NCBI GenBank assembly: GCA_016927095.1 | Contig: JAFGNI010000019.1 | Location: 1-15,782 of the forward strand | Reading direction: 5' to 3' | Source: Anaerolineae bacterium | Lineage (GTDB): Bacteria > Chloroflexota > Anaerolineae > B4-G1 > SLSP01 | Length of the DNA stretch: 15,782 bases | Part shown: positions 13,170 to 15,782 of the stretch, one piece after another | How the letters are laid out: every line of letters begins with the position of its first letter | How positions within the stretch are numbered: position 1 is the stretch's first letter | Translations under genes and position numbers: made by a program | Notes under the pieces: generated by a model | The model's input: the letters and a program-made list of their open reading frames with translations, nothing else | The model's database searches: none | Told to the model about the DNA's origin: nothing

Positions 13170-13985
13170 GTGGACCACGAGCATAGTAAGGTCGTACTGA
13201 TCACGGGGGCGCGCAGTGGGATCGGCAGGGCCTGCGCCTTGGCTATGGTTGACCAGGGATATCGCGTCTATGGGACCAGCCGCACATCGCCGGATGAGGA
13301 TCTGGGATTTACATTTCTAGAGATGGATGTCGATGATACGGCCTCCGTCGAGGCAGGCGTCCAGACGATCCTGGATCAAACGGGCCGCCTGGACGTTGTT
13401 GTGAACAATGCCGGCTGGGGATACGGTGGCGCCGTCGAGGATACCTCTATCGACGAGGCCAAAGCGCTCTTCGAGACCAACTTCTACGGCGTCTTGCGAG
13501 TCTGCCACGCGGTTCTCCCCACGATGCGTGCCCAACGCAGTGGGCTCATTGTCAACGTCAGTTCCATCGGCGGGCTGATGGGCGTGCCATACCAGGGGCT
13601 CTACAGCGCCAGCAAGTTCGCCGTGAACGGCCTGACTGCCGCCATGCGGATGGAGGTGCGTCCCTGGAACATCGATGTCGTCGTCCTCGCGCCCGGGGAT
13701 ATCCGGACGCCCTTCACGGCCAACCGGCAGCATACGGTGGGGTCACGGCGGTCTGAGGTCTATGAGGCAGCCTACGCTCGAGCGCTGGCGCGCATAGAGT
13801 CCGATGAAGAGAATGGGGCTGCGCCTGAGGTCGTTGGGCGGGCCCTGGTGCGCATCGTCAACGCGCGCGTGCGGCGACCTGTCTACGTGGTCGGTCCTTT
13901 CTATCAGAAGCTTGCCGTGTTGGCCAGCCGGATTCTGCCCCGGCGGGTGCTCCACAGACTGATCATGCTCAACTACGGATTGTGA
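13170..13985 (+). CDS. Short-chain dehydrogenase/reductase, classical type
   Basis: A 271-residue NAD(P)-dependent oxidoreductase. The Rossmann nucleotide loop is TGARSGIG (12-19), followed by an Arg at 38 (YGTSRTS) that suggests NADPH preference. The acidic turn DVDD (53-56) contacts adenine in this family, and NNAG is at 79-82. The catalytic set is Asn104, Ser132 (VSSIGG), Tyr145 and Lys149 (YSASK). APGDIRTPF (174-182) is the usual PGxxxT segment after the active site. The C-terminus from about 235 is basic and partly hydrophobic (FYQKLAVLASRILPRRVLHRLI), as in SDRs that act on lipid-like or steroid-like substrates, and could touch the membrane. Substrate cannot be told from sequence. It starts at GTG 13170 with AGGAG five bases upstream. 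It is divergent from the PAP2-like gene, and rnc follows behind its own promoter. Confidence 0.93.
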   Translation: MDHEHSKVVLITGARSGIGRACALAMVDQGYRVYGTSRTSPDEDLGFTFLEMDVDDTASVEAGVQTILDQTGRLDVVVNNAGWGYGGAVEDTSIDEAKALFETNFYGVLRVCHAVLPTMRAQRSGLIVNVSSIGGLMGVPYQGLYSASKFAVNGLTAAMRMEVRPWNIDVVVLAPGDIRTPFTANRQHTVGSRRSEVYEAAYARALARIESDEENGAAPEVVGRALVRIVNARVRRPVYVVGPFYQKLAVLASRILPRRVLHRLIMLNYGL

Positions 13986-14022
13986 AGTCTTGCCTCAGCA
14001 ACTACTCGCGTAAGTCTGAGTA

Positions 14023-14031
14023 TGCTATAAT
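14023..14031 (+). promoter_or_regulatory. Extended -10 promoter for rnc
   Basis: TGC directly precedes a perfect TATAAT at 14026-14031. The -35 position (TACTCG) is poor, as is usual for extended -10 promoters. The expected transcript start is near 14038, leaving a leader of about 50 bases. No terminator separates the SDR from this site, so read-through from the SDR is also possible. Confidence 0.7.
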
Positions 14032-14088
14032 GCTTAGGGAGGTCGCCGGCTTCCTACCCCTTCCGTTCGCGACTTTCTAGGAGAATGC

Positions 14089-14811
14089 ATGAGTACGAGC
14101 AGCGATGCTTTGCTCAGAGTCCAGACCAACCTGCACTATACTTTTCGCGCTCCGGACCTTTTGAGGTTGGCGCTGACGCATCCCTCCTACGCCCACGAGC
14201 ACCCCGAGGAAGGTGGGGAGGAACACCATAACCAACGCCTAGAATTCCTCGGGGATGCGGTGCTGGACTTTCTCGTCGCTGCCTGGCTCTATCGCACCTA
14301 TCAGGACTACCCAGAAGGCCCGTTGACGCGTCTCCGCGCCACCTTAGTCCGCACGACCACCCTGGCTAATCTGGCGCAAGAGCTGGAGTTAGGCGATGCC
14401 CTCCGCTTGGGACGGGGAGAGGAGGAGAGTGGTGGGCGTTGTCGGGCAGCGAATCTCTGTGATGCGCTGGAGGCTGCCATCGGTGCGCTTTATCTCGATG
14501 GTGGCCTGGATGTGATATGGTCACGGCTGGAGCCCTGGTTCTCTCGCAAGGCCCGCGCCATTCTCGATGCGGAATCCTACGTGGATGCCAAGTCCCGCTT
14601 TCAGGAGTGGGCGCAGGCCGAACTGGGTATAACGCCGGCTTACCAGATCGTGGATGAAGAGGGGCCGGATCACGCGAAGGTCTTCACGGCGCAGGTCCTC
14701 GTTGGGGTCGATATTGCGGGCCAGGGAACTGGGGCGAGCAAGCGCACGGCGGAGCAAGCTGCGGCGCGAGCGGCGCTGATCACCTACGCGAACGGCTCAT
14801 TGAGTTCGTAG
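14089..14811 (+). CDS. rnc: Ribonuclease III
   Basis: A 240-residue double-strand-specific endoribonuclease that processes rRNA precursors and structured mRNAs. The catalytic domain (1-155) carries the signature NQRLEFLGDAVLD (48-60) with Glu52 and Asp56, and CDALEAAIGALYLDGG (124-139) with Asp125 and Glu128. These match the four metal-binding residues of E. coli RNase III (E41, D45, D114, E117). The position of E. coli Glu38 is Gln49, a variant found in other bacterial RNases III. The double-stranded-RNA-binding domain spans about 165-235: DAKSRFQEWAQ at the front and GTGASKRTAEQAAARAAL at the end, both typical. The ATG at 14089 has AGGAG five bases upstream. The Clp gene begins 23 bases after the stop and is probably in the same transcript. 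Many bacterial rnc genes control their own leader; the short 5' region here shows no strong hairpin. Confidence 0.97.
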   Translation: MSTSSDALLRVQTNLHYTFRAPDLLRLALTHPSYAHEHPEEGGEEHHNQRLEFLGDAVLDFLVAAWLYRTYQDYPEGPLTRLRATLVRTTTLANLAQELELGDALRLGRGEEESGGRCRAANLCDALEAAIGALYLDGGLDVIWSRLEPWFSRKARAILDAESYVDAKSRFQEWAQAELGITPAYQIVDEEGPDHAKVFTAQVLVGVDIAGQGTGASKRTAEQAAARAALITYANGSLSS

Positions 14812-14834
14812 AGTTTGAATAGAGGGTTTTGCCT

Positions 14835-15782
14835 ATGATGCGCTTTGACCGTTTCACGGAGCGGGCTCAGGAAGCAGCCCAGCGGGCTGTGGAACTGATG
14901 ACACGCTATGGACATAGTCAGGTCGATGTCGAGCACCTGCTCCTCTCTTTGCTGCAGCAGAAGGAAGGCACCGTTCCCGCCATACTATCGGAGCTCGGCG
15001 CCGACCCACACCAGATGTCCGAGGAGTTGGACGCCCTTCTCCGCAACAACGCCCGGCCCGGAATCTATGGAGGACGGGGGAGCCAGCAAGTCTTCATCAC
15101 GCCGCGCGTCAAGCGTATCCTGGACCTGAGCCAGGAGGAGGCCTCGGCGCTCAAGGACGAGTACATCTCGACGGAGCACCTGCTCTTGGCGATCACGCGG
15201 GAACAGAACACGCCGGTCTCGAAGCTGCTGAGCGACAACAGTGTGACCTACGATCGTGTCAAGGAAGCGATCGCGCGGATGCGCGGTGGGCAGCACGTGA
15301 CGAGCCCCCAGGCGGAATCCAAGTTCCGCACGCTTGATCGCTTCAGCCGCGACCTCACGCAGTTGGCGCGAGAGCACAAGCTCGACCCGGTGATCGGTCG
15401 CCAGGAAGAGATCCAGCGGGTGATCCAGATCCTGGTGCGGCGGACGAAGAACAACCCTGTGCTGATCGGAGAGCCGGGTGTCGGCAAGACCGCCATTGTC
15501 GAGGGGCTCGCGCAGAACATCGCCTCTGACGACGTCCCGGAGATCCTGAAGCACAAACATCTGCTCTTGCTGGATTTGGGGGCGCTGGTCGCAGGCACGC
15601 GGTTCCGTGGGGAGTTCGAAGAGCGCCTCAAATCGATCCTGGAAGAGGTCCAACGCTCGGGCGGTGAGAATATCCTCTTCATCGACGAGCTGCATACGGT
15701 GGTGGGCGCCGGCAATGCCCAAGGCGCACTGGATGCGTCCAACATGATCAAACCGGCGCTGGCGCGCGGTGAGCTGCAGTGC
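14835..15782 (+). CDS. Clp ATPase (ClpC/ClpB type), N-terminal part (3' partial)
   Basis: The first 316 residues of a HSP100-family unfoldase; the frame is open to the right edge. The N-terminal Clp domain has two repeats: [16 protein letters not shown] with [10 protein letters not shown] (7-40), and [15 protein letters not shown] with [10 protein letters not shown] (89-120). The first AAA+ module starts near 165 ([15 protein letters not shown]). It shows DPVIGR (184-189), Walker A GEPGVGKT (212-219), the pore loop [13 protein letters not shown] (253-265) and Walker B ILFIDE (280-285). These features are shared by ClpC and ClpB. The middle domain and second AAA+ module, which would separate the protease partner ClpC from the disaggregase ClpB, lie beyond the window. 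The text around [23 protein letters not shown] leans to ClpC. The start is ATG 14835, with GAGGG eight bases upstream; a second ATG follows directly. It lies 23 bases downstream of rnc. Confidence 0.95.
   Translation, partial: MMRFDRFTERAQEAAQRAVELMTRYGHSQVDVEHLLLSLLQQKEGTVPAILSELGADPHQMSEELDALLRNNARPGIYGGRGSQQVFITPRVKRILDLSQEEASALKDEYISTEHLLLAITREQNTPVSKLLSDNSVTYDRVKEAIARMRGGQHVTSPQAESKFRTLDRFSRDLTQLAREHKLDPVIGRQEEIQRVIQILVRRTKNNPVLIGEPGVGKTAIVEGLAQNIASDDVPEILKHKHLLLLDLGALVAGTRFRGEFEERLKSILEEVQRSGGENILFIDELHTVVGAGNAQGALDASNMIKPALARGELQC

Overview
The window is a GC-rich, densely coded bacterial chromosome segment. Protein style points to Chloroflexota (Anaerolineae-like): GerW-like proteins with membrane anchors in what looks like a non-sporulating context, a sortase-like membrane protein with DUF4352-type domains, a large secreted subtilase ending in a YLP-like tail, and a Clp ATPase of the type common in that phylum. 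This taxonomic call is an inference from remembered family resemblance and no marker gene proves it. No rRNA, tRNA, CRISPR, transposase or phage gene was seen.

Layout. (1) 2-1318 (+): a 5'-truncated membrane-anchored protein with a sortase-like domain that has lost its catalytic residues. (2) 2890-1374 (-): a three-gene run of a small membrane-anchored GerW-like protein, a second GerW/YtfJ-family protein with a C-terminal membrane helix, and a YfiH/YlmD laccase-domain purine enzyme. It converges on gene 1 across a 29-nt perfect palindrome. (3) 2891-3066: a spacer holding two adjacent palindromes of REP type. (4) 3384-3067 (-): a small orphan gene with its own consensus promoter, placed in the 3' end of the next gene. 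(5) 5312-3432 (-): a PEPCK/HprK-like P-loop protein resembling DUF4914. (6) 8505-5485 (-): a single-gene unit, with clear promoter and terminator, for a molybdenum hydroxylase of the XdhD type whose fused N-terminal ferredoxin-like domain has none of the eight [2Fe-2S] ligand cysteines. (7) 8591-9179 (+): a doubtful small membrane ORF and a three-helix membrane protein. (8) 12964-9262 (-): a PAP2-like membrane protein followed by a secreted KP-43-like subtilase. (9) 13170-15782 (+): a classical SDR, RNase III (rnc) with its own extended -10 promoter, and the N-terminal part of a ClpB/ClpC ATPase cut by the window end.

The genes do not form one pathway. Credible transcription units are 2890-1374 (GerW-like pair plus purine enzyme), 12964-9262 (PAP2-like plus subtilase) and 14089 onward (rnc-clp). 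The other genes look like single-gene units. No non-coding stretch exceeds 300 bases. The longest are 2891-3066, 5313-5484 and 12965-13169, and each is described below.

No complete new defence or mobile system is visible. The best candidates for under-described biology are the cysteine-free ferredoxin-like domain fused to the molybdenum hydroxylase, the apparent pseudo-sortase, the paired membrane-anchored GerW-like proteins, and the PEPCK-like P-loop protein.
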